Assembly: GCA_004123355.1 (NCBI GenBank)
Contig: SCHM01000003.1
Coordinates: 2,747,058-2,811,057, forward strand
DNA length: 64,000 bases
Reading direction: 5' to 3'
Origin: Amphirosellinia nigrospora
Lineage: Eukaryota > Ascomycota > Sordariomycetes > Xylariales > Xylariaceae
The position numbers were made by a program, and so were the translations under genes. Of this stretch, positions 26,618 through 39,050 are shown piece by piece; the stretch's first letter is position 1, and the number at the start of each line of letters is the position of its first letter. Under the pieces are notes generated by a model that saw only the letters and a program-made list of their open reading frames with translations, did no database searches and had not been told where the DNA came from.

Positions 26618-27634
26618 TCTCGAGGTATTTGGGGTGTTGCTGTTCAACAAAGGACGAAATCGGTGGGCAATCAGCGATTTGCTCGGGAGGAGAGAAACGG
26701 CGTGAAATTTGCGCAAGGTTATCTGAGATGTAGGCACATGGGTATCTCATCCGTCACAAGAAAAGGGTTTCCGGGTTTGCCTAACAGAGTGTGCAATTGA
26801 AATGGTGTTGGGTGGTTTCTGGAAGGTTGGAAGGTTAGAAGGCCGATACAGGTGCACTACGCTAAAGATATGCCGTAGCGGGGTTATCAGGGTTGTCTTA
26901 CTGTAATTTACGGCCCCTCTTTACCTAGAATGTCCTATCTCCACTACCTAACCTACCAGCAACCATTAATTGCTAAAGGCATAGTCACTACTTGCGACGT
27001 TACCCAGGTGGGTAATGACCTCCCTCATACTGCTGCACTGTCTGGTCTAGACCGAACGACTGAGGTTCGCAGGGGCAGTCAGGGCGTCAGGGGCAGAAAG
27101 GGGAGCTACCGATGGATTGGCAAAAATCCCGTTACGAATCTGAAGCAGTGGCCGAGGGTTGCGAGGGGTTCCGAATCTGTGGCACCTACTAGACTTACTT
27201 ATAGTCTAGTACATAGGTAGCAGGTGATCTGTTACCATCGATGGTGATGTCACACCAAATACTTCTACCGCACCGTCACAGTTATTTTCCCCTGGTTTAG
27301 TATCTCGCGCTCTTATTCTTCTTGTCAAAACGGAATTTTGACTATTTTGACTTCGACACCCTTCCCGCCGTGCAGCACACAGGAGTCCGACTGCAATACA
27401 TCATACATTTTGGTGTCGCCCATCAAACACTATCGTAGATTTTGACGGCACGTAGGTTAGACAGCTGTGCTTTGTCTCAAGCGTTTCTTAGGCCTTTGGT
27501 TTTACTGCAGAACCTTGGCTGTGTACCATAAGCCATCCTTACTTCAATACAATCCAATCCAATCCAATCCTGCATCTGGATTAAAATACACGTCTTCCAA
27601 GTTCCATGCACGTTAGCCACGAGCAGCGGCCGTC
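26618..27634. promoter_or_regulatory. Bidirectional promoter region, MIT gene and LAM gene
   Basis: About 1 kb separates two divergent start codons. It contains a short pentamer repeat (ATCCA, four copies, about 27,549-27,569) shortly before the LAM start, and several CCTACCTA/TAGGTA motifs. No gene is supported. Confidence 0.5.
27549..27571 (+). repeat. ATCCA pentamer microsatellite
   Basis: Four tandem copies of a CCAAT/ATCCA pentamer lie about 65 bases upstream of the LAM start codon. They create a run of CCAAT boxes in the plus orientation (each unit reads CCAAT), which could act as CCAAT-binding-complex sites. Confidence 0.7.
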
Positions 27635-30600
27635 ATGGATGATGCCAGCACGAGTCACAGCCTCAGCAAAAGGGCTGCCGTCAAGCTGATCCCCAAAAAG
27701 CTTGCTGCTAAGGGGCTCTGGAAGAAACATCCCTCGGACGAAAGTTTCGCTTCATTAGTGAGCACGGAGAACGAAGAATATTCTCGTGGGCGCCAACCCA
27801 GCACCCGCGAGAGTGAACAGGAGCGAGACGGATCTAGACCCGGCTCCCTGTCAACGACACAGTCGAACGAATCGGCCGTCAACGATGGCGGCGACACTGA
27901 TGATGTTGAGTGCGCAGAGGGTGTTGAGGTGGACAGTACTGATTATGATATTACTCCAGGTCAAGAACATGAATCGTGAGTTGTCTGCATTCTCACCATC
28001 TTCCCCCTCGACTTCTTATATCCATACCCTTGATGACTATAATGTCGTCGTCAGCCAATGACACCAAGCTACAGCTTACAGCACAGTACAGCACAGCTTT
28101 GCGCATTCTCCTACAACCTATCGCCAGCCGTTGCCTGCAGTCAATGAAGTCTCGTTGACCCTTTCTCCCGCATTTTGCCTACTATTTGGTTTCGTCATCT
28201 CCTATCGTCATCTACCTCGTATACCCAGCTACTGTACGTCTGGGCGAACATGGGCTAGGTGCGCCGTGTACTTTCTCGGGAGTATCCTTGGCGTCTCAGT
28301 ATCGCCTAGCCTAGTCTCTAGGGTGGACTGGGATCCATCTTTTTGGCTATTGGACATTGCACCGCCGCCTTCGTAATCCCTAAATCACACGCCGTCATCC
28401 CGTTCTTGACACCAGGCTGGCTAGTTAGGGTAACCTAGGCAGCTAGGTTAGCCTTGTAACCTCATTCAGCACCCCCTCTACATTCAGATGTTCGATGATG
28501 ATATAACCATCATTGCCTCCGTATCCCACTCATTCCTCACCCACAGCCTGGATTTCTCCTGTCCCTTGGTCTATGTCCATAGTTTATTATTACTCGTCTT
28601 AACACTCGTATGAACATTATATCGTGAGACCAAGTATTCTAATTTGTCCATCCAGCCGGCCCGCTGTGCCCTCAACCCATCCGTCCCAGATTGGTCATTT
28701 GACCACCTCGTCGCCCATCATTCAAGCCGATCATCTTCCTGAGGCCCAATCTTTGGACCTGCAAGAGTCTCTGAGAGCTTGTCACGATCTGCTACCTTCT
28801 CCGTTGCCTCTGGTGACCAATCCCACGACCCAGCTCGTACACTGTCAACTAGCAAGACTGGCCTACTTCCTCCCTTCGACTCATCATCACGCCGCTCAAT
28901 ATCGCCCGCTGGTAGGATCAAGAACGCCTTCAGAGGCAAGAGGGGCACGAGTGCTACACCGAGCACCAGGTCCCAAAACGACGACCACCAAAGTCAAGAA
29001 ACCCTAGTCAATTCAGAGTCCCGGTCCAGCTCGGCAATAACTTCGCAGTCTGAGACACATGAATCCGATTTACCCCGCGGATCATGGAGAAAGAAGAGCC
29101 AACCAGCCCTTGAAATATCGGTCCGTCCGCATACTCCGCCGTCTACCGAACCCAGCCGCCCAGTAATCGTCAACACTCCCCCAACTCCAGTCGACTCATC
29201 TCCGAAAGGCAGAAACTCCCCCGTCACCAATCCCAATGTGATTGTGTCACCATCAGGTAACATGATATCGCATAGAAGGGCAAGATCAGGTTCAGCAGCA
29301 AGCATCGGCCCGAGCAAACTTTCTAACATCATTTCGGCTCCTCTGACACCCACACCTGAGAACGCCGTCCGCCTACGCCAGGGGCCGGCTTTTTCTCCAG
29401 TGTGTTGTCTGCAGCACAGAACGCTGCCAGCACCTTGAGCAGCACCATCACAAATACTAGTATGAGCCCGGCTGGTAATAGGCCAAGATCGAACGGTTCA
29501 AAGGAAATACAACCTGCCAACGACGATAGGGTCGAAGTTGAGTCACCTGCAGAGGAATTGAAGGATTCAAGCATGAGTGGCAAGGAACCGGCAGTTAAGA
29601 CTTTGGGTATGGGTGATCTGAGTCTCAGCCAACTAGGATTCCAAGAGACAGCAAGCACAGCCCTACTCCCACAGCTTCAAGGTTCGCGAGAGTGGCCAAG
29701 GAGGCCCGGGGACGTTCCGAATCAGCGCCACCTGATCCCGAAATATTGCCTGCTCACAGCGACGGTGCTCCTGATGACTCGGGTGCCGAACGACCTAGAT
29801 CCTTGTATGAATATGCAAATACAACCCGCCGACCAGTGTTTACGAAGGTGGGGCCGGCGTTAATCGCACCTCCAGCATACGAAGCGCCATCTCCAAGACG
29901 AAGCGGCGCAAGCGCGGTAGTACAGGTGGGACAGCAGGTACTGGAACCACCATCGGAGCCGCGATCGCCGCAGCCAATGCTTCAGTAGCCCACCCTACGG
30001 CAGCTGGTAGCGCCCCTAAGCTCACAGGGTTTGCTGTCGCGAGTAAGAAACGCAATCGGGATTTCCATGCCCTATTCAAAAGCGTCCCAGACGATGATTA
30101 CCTCATTGAAGACTATAGTTGTGCCTTGCAACGAGAGATTCTCGCTCATGGGAGGCTCTACGTCTCTGAAGGACATCTCTGCTTCAGCAGCAATATTCTG
30201 GGATGGGTCACCACCCTGGTGATGAGTTTCGACGAAATTGTATCAGTAGAGAAAAGGAGCACAGCTCTAGTTTTTAAAAATGGTCTAATGATTTCAACAT
30301 TACATGCGAAACACGTGTTCGCAAGTTTCGCTAGCCGCGATTCCACTTACGATTTGATCGTTGACATCTGGAAGCTCGGTCATCCAACGTTGCGCAGCTC
30401 GCTCAACGGTGTTTCACTAGACGAGACAGGCGGTGATAAAACTGAGAAAATTGACGGGGAAGATGCCCCTGGCAGTCACAGCGGTTCTGGGTCTGAAGAT
30501 GACGACAGCGAAGAAGACGACGAGGTGTACGATGAGGACCTAGAAGATGATGATATTCCTGCAGAGACTCAGCCGACAGATTCAGGTGCGACGGAGACTG

Positions 30601-31951
30601 ACGGAGAGAGAGCCGTGTCAAGGAAAGTGTCTGGTGCTGCGGCACTCAATGGAGCGGCCGCTGACAAGTCAGATGCTGCGCCATCATCAGGCGTCGCTGA
30701 TTTTCCGGGCCCTGCCACTCATGGTCCAACTGACTGTGGTGATTCGGATGGTCACTTCGAAGTCGCCATTGGAGACGATACTATCACTGCTCCTTTGGGC
30801 AAAGTTTACAATTTCATGTTCGGCCCTGCATCTGTCACATGGATGTCAAAATGGTTAACCAACGAGCAAAAGTGTACTGATTTACAGATGGAGGACAAGA
30901 AGGGATTGACGCAGGAAAATAAGAGTCGGGTTTACTCATACATTAAGCCTCTATACGCCTCGTTAGGGCCGAAGCAGACCAAGTGCATTGTTACTGAGAC
31001 AATTGAAAATCTTGACTTTGAGAAAGCGGTCAATGTACTTGTCACCACGCAGACACCTGATGTGCCGAACGGAAACCTCTTTAGTGTCAAGACCAAATAC
31101 TGCCTTTTTTGGGCCGATAATAACTCAACTCGTGTAACGATCAACTGTACTATTGAATGGACTGGTAAAAGTTGGCTGAAAGGTAAGGGCTTGATCTTTC
31201 TATATGGAATTCAATTAATTAACTTATTACAACAGGCGCGATTGAGAAAGGCGCCAAGGATGGCCAAATAACGTTTTGGAAAGATCTTTTCACTAGTTTG
31301 AAGACTGCTGTGTCTTCGCGGCCTCGCACCACTACCCTCAGTGGGACGGTTCGAGGCAAGAAAAAGAAAGCGAAGGGCAAACTGAACCGGGCCTCCAAGG
31401 ATAATCTCAAGGGGCCAACCGACTCGACACCCAAGCCTCATGACTGGGGCCTATTCGAACCCCTCCACGGCATTTTGGGGCCAATCTTCGATATCCTTAA
31501 ACCAGTCATGACCGGCAATGTAGTATACGGCCTCCTTGTTGGACTACTGGTTTCGACGTGGTTCGGGTTTGGCTTCAATAGCCAAAATAGGGGTATTGGC
31601 TACGGACGAGGGGTAGCGTTCTCCAGTTACCCTGAGCGTGCTGTGGCGTATGAGGAAATATGGAGACGAGAAGAAAGTGAGCTGTGGGACTGGCTGGAAG
31701 AAAGAGTTGGCCTTCACCGTATGCACGAGGGCGGAACACCCATCCGGAAACGCGTAACTGAGCCCCGGACAGTAGTAGAAGAGAAGTTACAAGAGGAGCG
31801 TATGAGTGAGAGGGAGGTCGATGAAGCAATAAGGATAACGGAAGAGAAACTTGACATCCTCAAATCCGTAATTGACCGCAAAAAGGATATTTCCAAGGAC
31901 AAATCCGAAGGATATGGCAAACCAACCACCAACCCCACAGCTGACAGGTGA
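27635..31951 (+). CDS. LAM/Ltc family GRAM-VASt sterol transfer protein
   Basis: This is an ER-anchored protein of membrane contact sites that moves sterol between membranes. Exon 1 is 27,635-27,975 (MDDASTSHSLSKRAAVKL). Its donor GTGAGT joins an acceptor at 28,655, making an unusually long 680-base intron with matching phase. Exon 2 carries a long Ser-rich disordered region. A GRAM domain follows (about 30,085-30,400; REILAHGRLYVSEGHLCFSS) and then an acidic linker. The VASt domain starts at HFEVAIGDDTITAPLGKVYN and continues to WTGKSWLKG. A 53-base intron (31,183-31,235) interrupts just before AIEKGAKDGQITFWKDLF. One transmembrane segment (VVYGLLVGLLVSTWFGFGF) and a coiled coil close the protein, about 1,195 aa. 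There is a single VASt domain, as in yeast Lam5/Lam6. About four single-base losses shift frame in the disordered part (C or T runs near 28,745, 29,396, 29,662 and 29,840). Confidence 0.9.
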
Positions 31952-34189
31952 CGATTTGCCTTGCTGTCTTGCCAAAGGGATCTGTGTGGAAGAGCAGTAG
32001 TACATGGCAGCAGTGTCTGGCATTCGTCACCAAACCTACCTACAATAACCGACCACACGACGCCACGACGAAGCATATTTTGTTGAGTACTTGTTTACCC
32101 TGTATAATAATTTAGCAAGATCTTACTGCCAGCCGACTCATGCCTCATTGTGAATATGCCATATGAGCACAAATGTGTGATTTTGTAAATTATTTGTTGA
32201 GTAAATCTTACATAACGTCATCGCCACATTGGCTTCCCTCGACAGCTCCATATATTATCCAAAACTATAGGTGGTATGTAAGTAGGGGTATATCTTCTAG
32301 TCTCCGTCACAACTGCCCTGCGAGCAAATTCTTAATCCTAATTCCACCCATTAACTTTTTATTTGCGAGGTATTCATTCAACAATATACACTATGCTCCT
32401 ATAAAGCTAGAATGGGAAAGCAATAGTAGCCATGCGACAACACAATAAAGACTACGACAGCGTCCCAGAACCATGAAGTGCTTAATGAGCTATAATAAAA
32501 TTTATAACAGCTTAATCGTTTTAAAACTACTCTCAACTTAATAACCACCGCAGCAAGCTAAACATACTAGTTTCAAATCAAAGTTAGGGTACACAACCAT
32601 TTACCGCGGAACAAGTAAACTACCTTTATATCTTGCTCGTAAAAACCACATGTCTAGAAATTCTACAGCCCTCGCGCAACAAGACCTATTTGTAATGCAG
32701 TAGAATCTCATTTTAGAGGATGACCGAAACTTAGAATAACTATCATAATACTCCTCTAAGCGGCTGGTCTTGTACTTATACCTCTACTATCGCGCAGAGA
32801 CCGGATCACCCCTAACTTAGTTCCCCAACGTCCTTCTCCTCTGCCCTTGCTTAATTGGCGTAACCTTTATTCTGCAATACTTGGGTATATAGCACCGGTA
32901 CACACAGGATTCCTTCGCTAGTATTCTGACACTCAAGCCATTAGGATGCTTTTCAATCGGCAATTTATATAGTTGGTTTATCGCATAAGGAGACTGCGGA
33001 TTCGATTTGCTTCCAAAGGGACAACATCGGTATTACTTAAGAAGTAGAGGTACACAAAGCCTAGGTTATGGTGTTATGCTTCGAACGACTAGTGCTGAAG
33101 TTCAGGGCGGATGCTCAGTTAGTACGTTTACTAAGAGCTTTCATTGTCGACCGCGATGCTAAGACTAGGTCTACGCAGCTAACCGAGAGGGCCATGTTAG
33201 CTTCAATGGTATCAAGTAGCGTGTAGCATTATCTAGTCTAAGATAGTCGGAGTCAGTCACGTAGTAGATGGGCGAGGAAAACTAGGTGTTAGTGCATACT
33301 ATACCATTATTTCCATACAGCTCATATATATCATAACTTACTACCTCCAGTAATATCGGCTGCTTACCGAGTTTACCTAGAACTATCTTTATAGCTTAGA
33401 TCTAGTAGAGACTCAACGATCTAAATATACTCAGCAAAATTTACTAAGATCAACTATTTGAGTCTACTAACTGATATTACTAGACTATTTTCTAGGACTA
33501 GGTGTGTCCAATTTGTAGATATTAGGGAATAGGGGTGCCCTATCAACCAGCCCTATCCTAATGCCGTAGGGCGAAAACGGCAAAAACGTCGTCTGCCGTT
33601 ATGCACGCGAAGAACACGAGGGACAATAAGAAGATTGTAGAGTAGCAGTCAAAACAGGTTGGGCTACTTATTAACAGCAGCTAGATGACGAGACGTAGAT
33701 CATAGCTTAAAAGAGCGCCATATAAATTTATCCTCATGTCAACCACAGGCCAACAAGAAATCTCCATCGTTACGAGTCGAATAAACTATTCATACAACCT
33801 CATCTCAGAGAGCGCCAGTATCTTCAATGAAGATATCTTAGAGTCACCGGCGAGCTTTTTCGTGTATCGCGTGGTCACAGACCATAAGTACTAATATCTT
33901 TATCATGTTGCCGAGAGGTAACACTCATAGCTATTTAAGTAAGTTCCTCCATCTCCATTGATAGTACGTATACCGTGCTGCAAGGACTTATTGCTTCTCG
34001 AATATGTAACACATGATGAATCGCGTGGGAACCCTTGTTCATTGGCAGCCCCCTTACTTACTACCTGTGAGGGCTGAGCCTCTGTTGTTCGAGAATGCCT
34101 CTGCTCTTTTTGATAGTGATGCTTCCATCTGCGTTCACTAACAGCAACATCGGCCACACGGAGTGATAGGCTGGCATGATTTGAGAGCT
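31952..34189. other. Gene-free region with degenerate TA-rich core
   Basis: Both flanking genes end toward this region. From about 32,450 to 33,900 there is no frame longer than a few dozen codons on either strand, and CTA/TAG/TTA triplets are very frequent, giving stops in all frames. That is the look of an old, only moderately RIP-mutated repeat. No terminal repeats were found. The parts next to the genes are ordinary 3' sequence. Confidence 0.5.
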
Positions 34190-37100
34190 CTAGTCCTTCG
34201 CACTCCATCCAACCCAAGTGCGCGGCATCACTCGCCAGATCTTGACTTCTCCGCTCCTCAAGTCTTCCAACTTGAAGCTCTCCTGTTTCACTTTCTTATT
34301 TTCCCGGCCCTGCTCCCATGCACGCACCTTCTTTTTCGTACCATCCCATTCGGCGACAATAGCAACGTGATCTGGCTTACCGACTTCCATCGTATACTTG
34401 GCATGCATTGGCCCATGTTTCCCTTGAAATTTAGCGTTCCGAATGGACATAATATCGCCAGGTCTGATCTCGTCATTCAGCTGCGTTGATGCGTTGGCCA
34501 TATTAGCGTAAACCAGCGCGCCGTATGCGCGAGTGCCAACTGGTAGCAGGGCTTCCTTGAGAGGCAAGAGAAGCTCCTGAACAAGGGCGTGTGGTGTTCC
34601 ATCACCAACGACCGAATCTTTCTTAGAAGCAACGGCATGAGCAAGTCGCCGTCCAAATTTTTCGTACGCTTCTTCCAACTCATCCTGCCGCAAGGTTCGG
34701 GGGTAGTTCGTGTCGTTGGTCCAACTCAGTTTGAGAAGGATCATTGGGGTCAAATCGAACAGTGATTATAGTCTGAGAATAGTCCTGAAAAAGGATTAAG
34801 ATTTGCTTTGTCACGAATTGCCGACCGTCTTCAATAGATTTCGACTCATTACTCTCTGTATAGATATCCTTCCGCCCTTGGAAGACTGGTGGCACCCCAT
34901 TTTGTGAAAGCCACCATTGCGTGTAGCTAGCCAAGTCAATCTCGTTCGCCATAAAACCAGTCTCCAAAGATAAAGAGTGCCGGCTTATATCTACCGATCG
35001 TTTGCCGACGGACGGCCTAAGAATATCAGAAGATTTTCTTAGAGGCGCTCTTGGACCCGTTGGTGTGATAGGAGGCGCTCGACGGTCTGCCAAAGGGGGC
35101 GGTGGAGGAGGTGGAGCTTGATACGACGCGTATCCTTCCTCTTCCTCGTGCACGGGTGTACTCTGAGACGGCATAGGTGGGGTCTGGATGGCATTGTAGT
35201 TGTAAGGATCATAATCATCATACGTATTTAGAACTGGTTTAGGTGGAGGGGTGGCGGAGCTGCTCGAGGAATATCTACTGAGGCCCTTGATCGCGGAGTA
35301 GGTTGGCTAGGAATCGGGGGTGGCATAGCTCGCGGGACGTCTACCGAAGTCCTGAAATTCAACGCAAGTGGAGTAGGAATTGGAGGTGGACCAGCTCTGG
35401 GCGCAGGACTACTTGGGACTGGAGGCGGGACTATAGGTGGGAATTCAGTAGCTGGAGAGCGTACTGAAGAGTTGCCATCAAAGCTTGACCCTCTGGCATG
35501 ACCTTTCAGGGCATCCTTATGGTGCGCGGAAGGCGCGATATCAGTGTCATAATCGCCTTCATATTCGGTAGCCTCTTCTTCTTCGCCATTATCCAGCCGG
35601 CCAGGTTTCATCGGTGTTCCCGTTAGCTCATCAGCCGTAGAAGCACGGCTGAGCGCGTTGCTAGGAGGGAGCGGTGGTGGCGGTCTGGTCTGCATTGGCG
35701 CTGGAGGAGCGGCCCCAGGAATCGGAGGTGGCGGCCGACTGTTCCTTTTGCTGAGTTGCGGAGATGATGCTGGCGAGGCTATCGACACCTCCTCCCCTAC
35801 ATATGAGCGGCGATTTTCGCTCGAAAAGCGAGGTGACGTTGGTAAGGGAGGTGATGCCATAGGTATTGATGGTGGCTCACGGTTCGCCGGCGATAATTTG
35901 GCTTGGGGGACTTCAAGAGGTTTGGAAGCACCCTCAGACATCTCATCATCAGATTCTGATCCAACGCTAGGAGAAATTACACCAGCTGGTGGCGGAGGGG
36001 GAGGCGGCCGGGCTAATGACACTCAGTATATAGTGTTTTGATAATATAATGTTTCGGGGTCTTACAGTCTGTAGGTATAAGTGGCGGCGCTGGGCGTCCT
36101 GCGGGGACTGGTGGCGGCTCCTCGGTCACTTGAGATGTTGCTATGTTGTGTCAGTTAAACCGTCTCAGCGTTGAGTATGTGTTTGGGCGTCCACTCACAC
36201 TCAGGCTCCAAAACAGTACTATCAGTCATGGGACCAGGTGTGGTCTCTTCTTTGGCCTTATCTTGTTTTGGTTCGGGATCATGAGCTTCCACCGGTTGTC
36301 TCTGCTTCCCCATACCTGGAAGTGCCATCATTGTGGGTATCGGCGGAGCCGTCATTCTTGGAGACGACGATCCTCCAGACATCCCACTGGGACGCCGTTC
36401 AACCGGAATAGGAGGTTTGGGCTTCTTGCTAGGTAGACCACCTAAACCTATTCCTGGCGGTCCAAACATACCAGCCATGCCCATGCCACCACTCATCTTT
36501 GCCATACGCGCACGAAGCTCCTCTTTCCGCCTAACTTCTGGATCGATGTCATCCTCATCATCCTCGTCCTCCGCTTCGTCTTCTCCGGGCGTCTGCTCTT
36601 CGGGCACGGTGTTTTCACGCAAAGTTGGTTTTTCAAGCTTCTCGTCGTTGTCGTTGTGTGTGGTGGGGTCCTCTTGATTTTCCGTGGTGTCGCCGGCCCC
36701 AGACATGTCTGCTTCATTTCCATCGTTGTCAACAGGGCCGGTGGGTACGCGGCTGATGATCAAAGGCTGCATTGCTAAACGACGCTCATCTATTGAGTCC
36801 TTGCTCGTAACATCAGCCGAATCTTTTCGATCCAGAGGGGGTGGTGCGCCCGTTGCTTGATCTGCTTCCGCAGGTGCCTCCCGCGGACCCTCGCTATCTA
36901 TGCGCTTCTTTGGTGGCCGCGCGGGCTTTTCTTTTTTGGCGACAGCTTCTACATGTCGCTGAGCAGCTTCTGCTTGTTGTCTTTGCAGGAGTGCGATTCT
37001 TTCTTTTAGCGTGGTGGGCTTGGGTTGATCCTCGTCTTGGGGTTCGGAGCTTGCGGTAGGAATAAGCTTAGGTTTCTCGGGAGTGTCAATGGGGTCCGCC

Positions 37101-37923
37101 TGTGTTTCTTTCATCCCAGGATCCTCCTCTCGGCGATAGATTCTCGCGACATTATTATCTCGTGGTGGAGGCACGTAAGCGTGTCTGCTCGGCGGAGGCG
37201 CGACGAATGGCTTCTTGATGAAGCCAGAAGACCCAGAACCAAGCCCACTAGGTTTGAAGGGGGCTATCGGCGGAGCAGCAGGCTTATTGAAGGCAGCAAT
37301 CCGGTCTCTGAAAGAATTACTCGAGGGCTTTTGGTTTACCGGTGGTGGAGCGCGCGCTTGGGCCGGAGGCGGAGACTTCGGTTGCGGAGGAGTATCGACA
37401 CTCGGGGAACCGACTGAATCGACATCTTTAGTCTCGATAGGGGCTGGGGCTGGCACTGGCGCAATCTCAGGAGGATTGGCAACGGGAACGGCGGGGCTTC
37501 AGTCAGATGAGATTGGTCGGTTGTCGAGGCCTGGGGCGTAGCAACAGGTAGTTCCTCGTGAGCCTCTTCTAATGGTGTCTCGGCAGGCGCCTCTGCCGGC
37601 GCCTCTTCAACTTGTGGTTCAGGGGTGCAACGGCAACAGGTGGAGGAGTAGGAGGAGAAACAGGTGCAGGAGGAGCGGGTTCTGGGTCCTTCTTCCGAGC
37701 TCGAACTGGACGCGGCGGTGCAGTGGTTCGAACTTCTCGACAAAATTCCGAGGGAAGATGCCTTCCTGCTTCACACCCGTGTCGTCGACGTACTCGCCCC
37801 GTACCATTCGGTATCCTCCTCATCGGTCACCGTGATGATCTGGCCGACCTGGAAAGGAAGGTCGTCTTCATGGTTCGACACGTACTCATAGATGGCCTTG
37901 ACCTTAAACGAGACGGTAGCCAT
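34190..37923 (-). CDS. BBC1: Bbc1-like SH3 actin-patch protein
   Basis: The start is at 37,923 (MATVSFKVKAIYEYVSNHED). An N-terminal SH3 domain spans about 65 residues (FQVGQIITVTDEEDTEWY, GIFPRNFVEKFEP) and is the type that binds type I myosin and Las17/WASP partners at endocytic actin patches. A very long Pro-rich, acidic and basic disordered middle follows, with repeated PPPP and IPP motifs and a coiled segment (LKERIALLQRQQAEAAQR). The C-terminal folded domain (SYTQWWLSQNGVPPVFQGRK to VKIWRVMPRTWVGW) matches the conserved Bbc1 tail. Two introns are clear with matching phase: 36,141-36,198 and 36,013-36,065. The total is about 1,210 aa, in family range. Roughly eight frame changes at C or G runs look like base-call losses, for example the four-G run in the SH3 domain near 37,801. 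Its promoter is shared with RTR1, now 8.4 kb further away because of the inserted element. Confidence 0.88.
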
Positions 37924-39050
37924 TGTGTCCTTGGCCGTGGGCAGGGCGCAGCTGGAGACGGCGAGACAGATATTAAGCTTTACACGGCAATGGGACGTCT
38001 GTCACAGCAGGTGGCGAGCCGGAGGCGACACGATCGCGCCTACGCAGTGAGATGTTGTTCTGAGGCAGAGGTAGACTTGAGTATTAAAGTTAGGGGCGTC
38101 AATGAGGACGAGGGACGGGAGACGAAGAATGGGGTTTTGAAACAATGCGGAGGGAATGTAGCGGGATGATCGCGATGCTCAAACTGAGACGGGTCGGCTT
38201 GAGGCTGAGCAATGGCAACTGACTACTCCTGGCCTGTGAAAGTGTGGAAGCTCACTCACAACTAGCCAAGCAGGCCGACGTCAGCGCATGAATATGTGAC
38301 AGCCGTTTCGGGGCCTGGACACTGGCGAACGGGGAGTTCGCACATACAGCAAGCGGTACGGAATGGGATCTAACAGGCTGCCAGGCCACCAGGCTACGAC
38401 GACAGACGAGTAGACGCAAGCCTGACTCGTCTGGGTGGAAGGGGTGTGGGGTGCGGAGGCTAAGCTGTATATGCCTCGGATGTGTAGGTTGCAATTATGA
38501 AGCGAAACATGTGTAGTGTACACTGAGCACGGGAGCGGCAGGGTTGTAATTGAGTCGTGCTAGATGGTAGATAGTAGATGGATGGTATGTAGACGTATAG
38601 ACGTATGGACGTATTCAGACGACAACCAGGTAAGAAGGCATTAAGGCTAGGCTAGACTACAGCTGCTGCACAGCATAATGTGGATTATAGTGTAATGACC
38701 GAGAATGGATAATGGATTCCCATCAAGGCTCCAGCATGAAGGTGTGTGGTGTGTTAGTTAGTAGCAGTTCGGAATTTGGTCCATCAGATGAAGGGCGGGT
38801 CGTAGGATGCGGCAGTACCTAGTGCGTTGTGCTCATTGGCGGTGACGCCACTCCCACGTACAGCAGAGTACCAACGGCAGGGTACAGTACTACCTAACCG
38901 TCTAACGTTAGGTACCTAGAGGTTACCTTTGGTATGTGCTTAACTAACCTGTGGCGTCATGTTTGATTAGGTAAGCGTCCTGTCCAAATTGACTTAACCA
39001 AGGGAGGAAACTTCCCTTCCACTTGGCCAAAAGACAACCTTTGATTTCTA
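37924..39050. promoter_or_regulatory. BBC1 upstream region
   Basis: About 1.1 kb lies between the BBC1 start and the inserted element. It is the left part of what was a single BBC1/RTR1 divergent intergenic region. It includes GTAGA/GTATA-type simple sequence near 38,560-38,640 and TAGGTACCTAG-type motifs near 38,910. No gene is seen. Confidence 0.55.
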
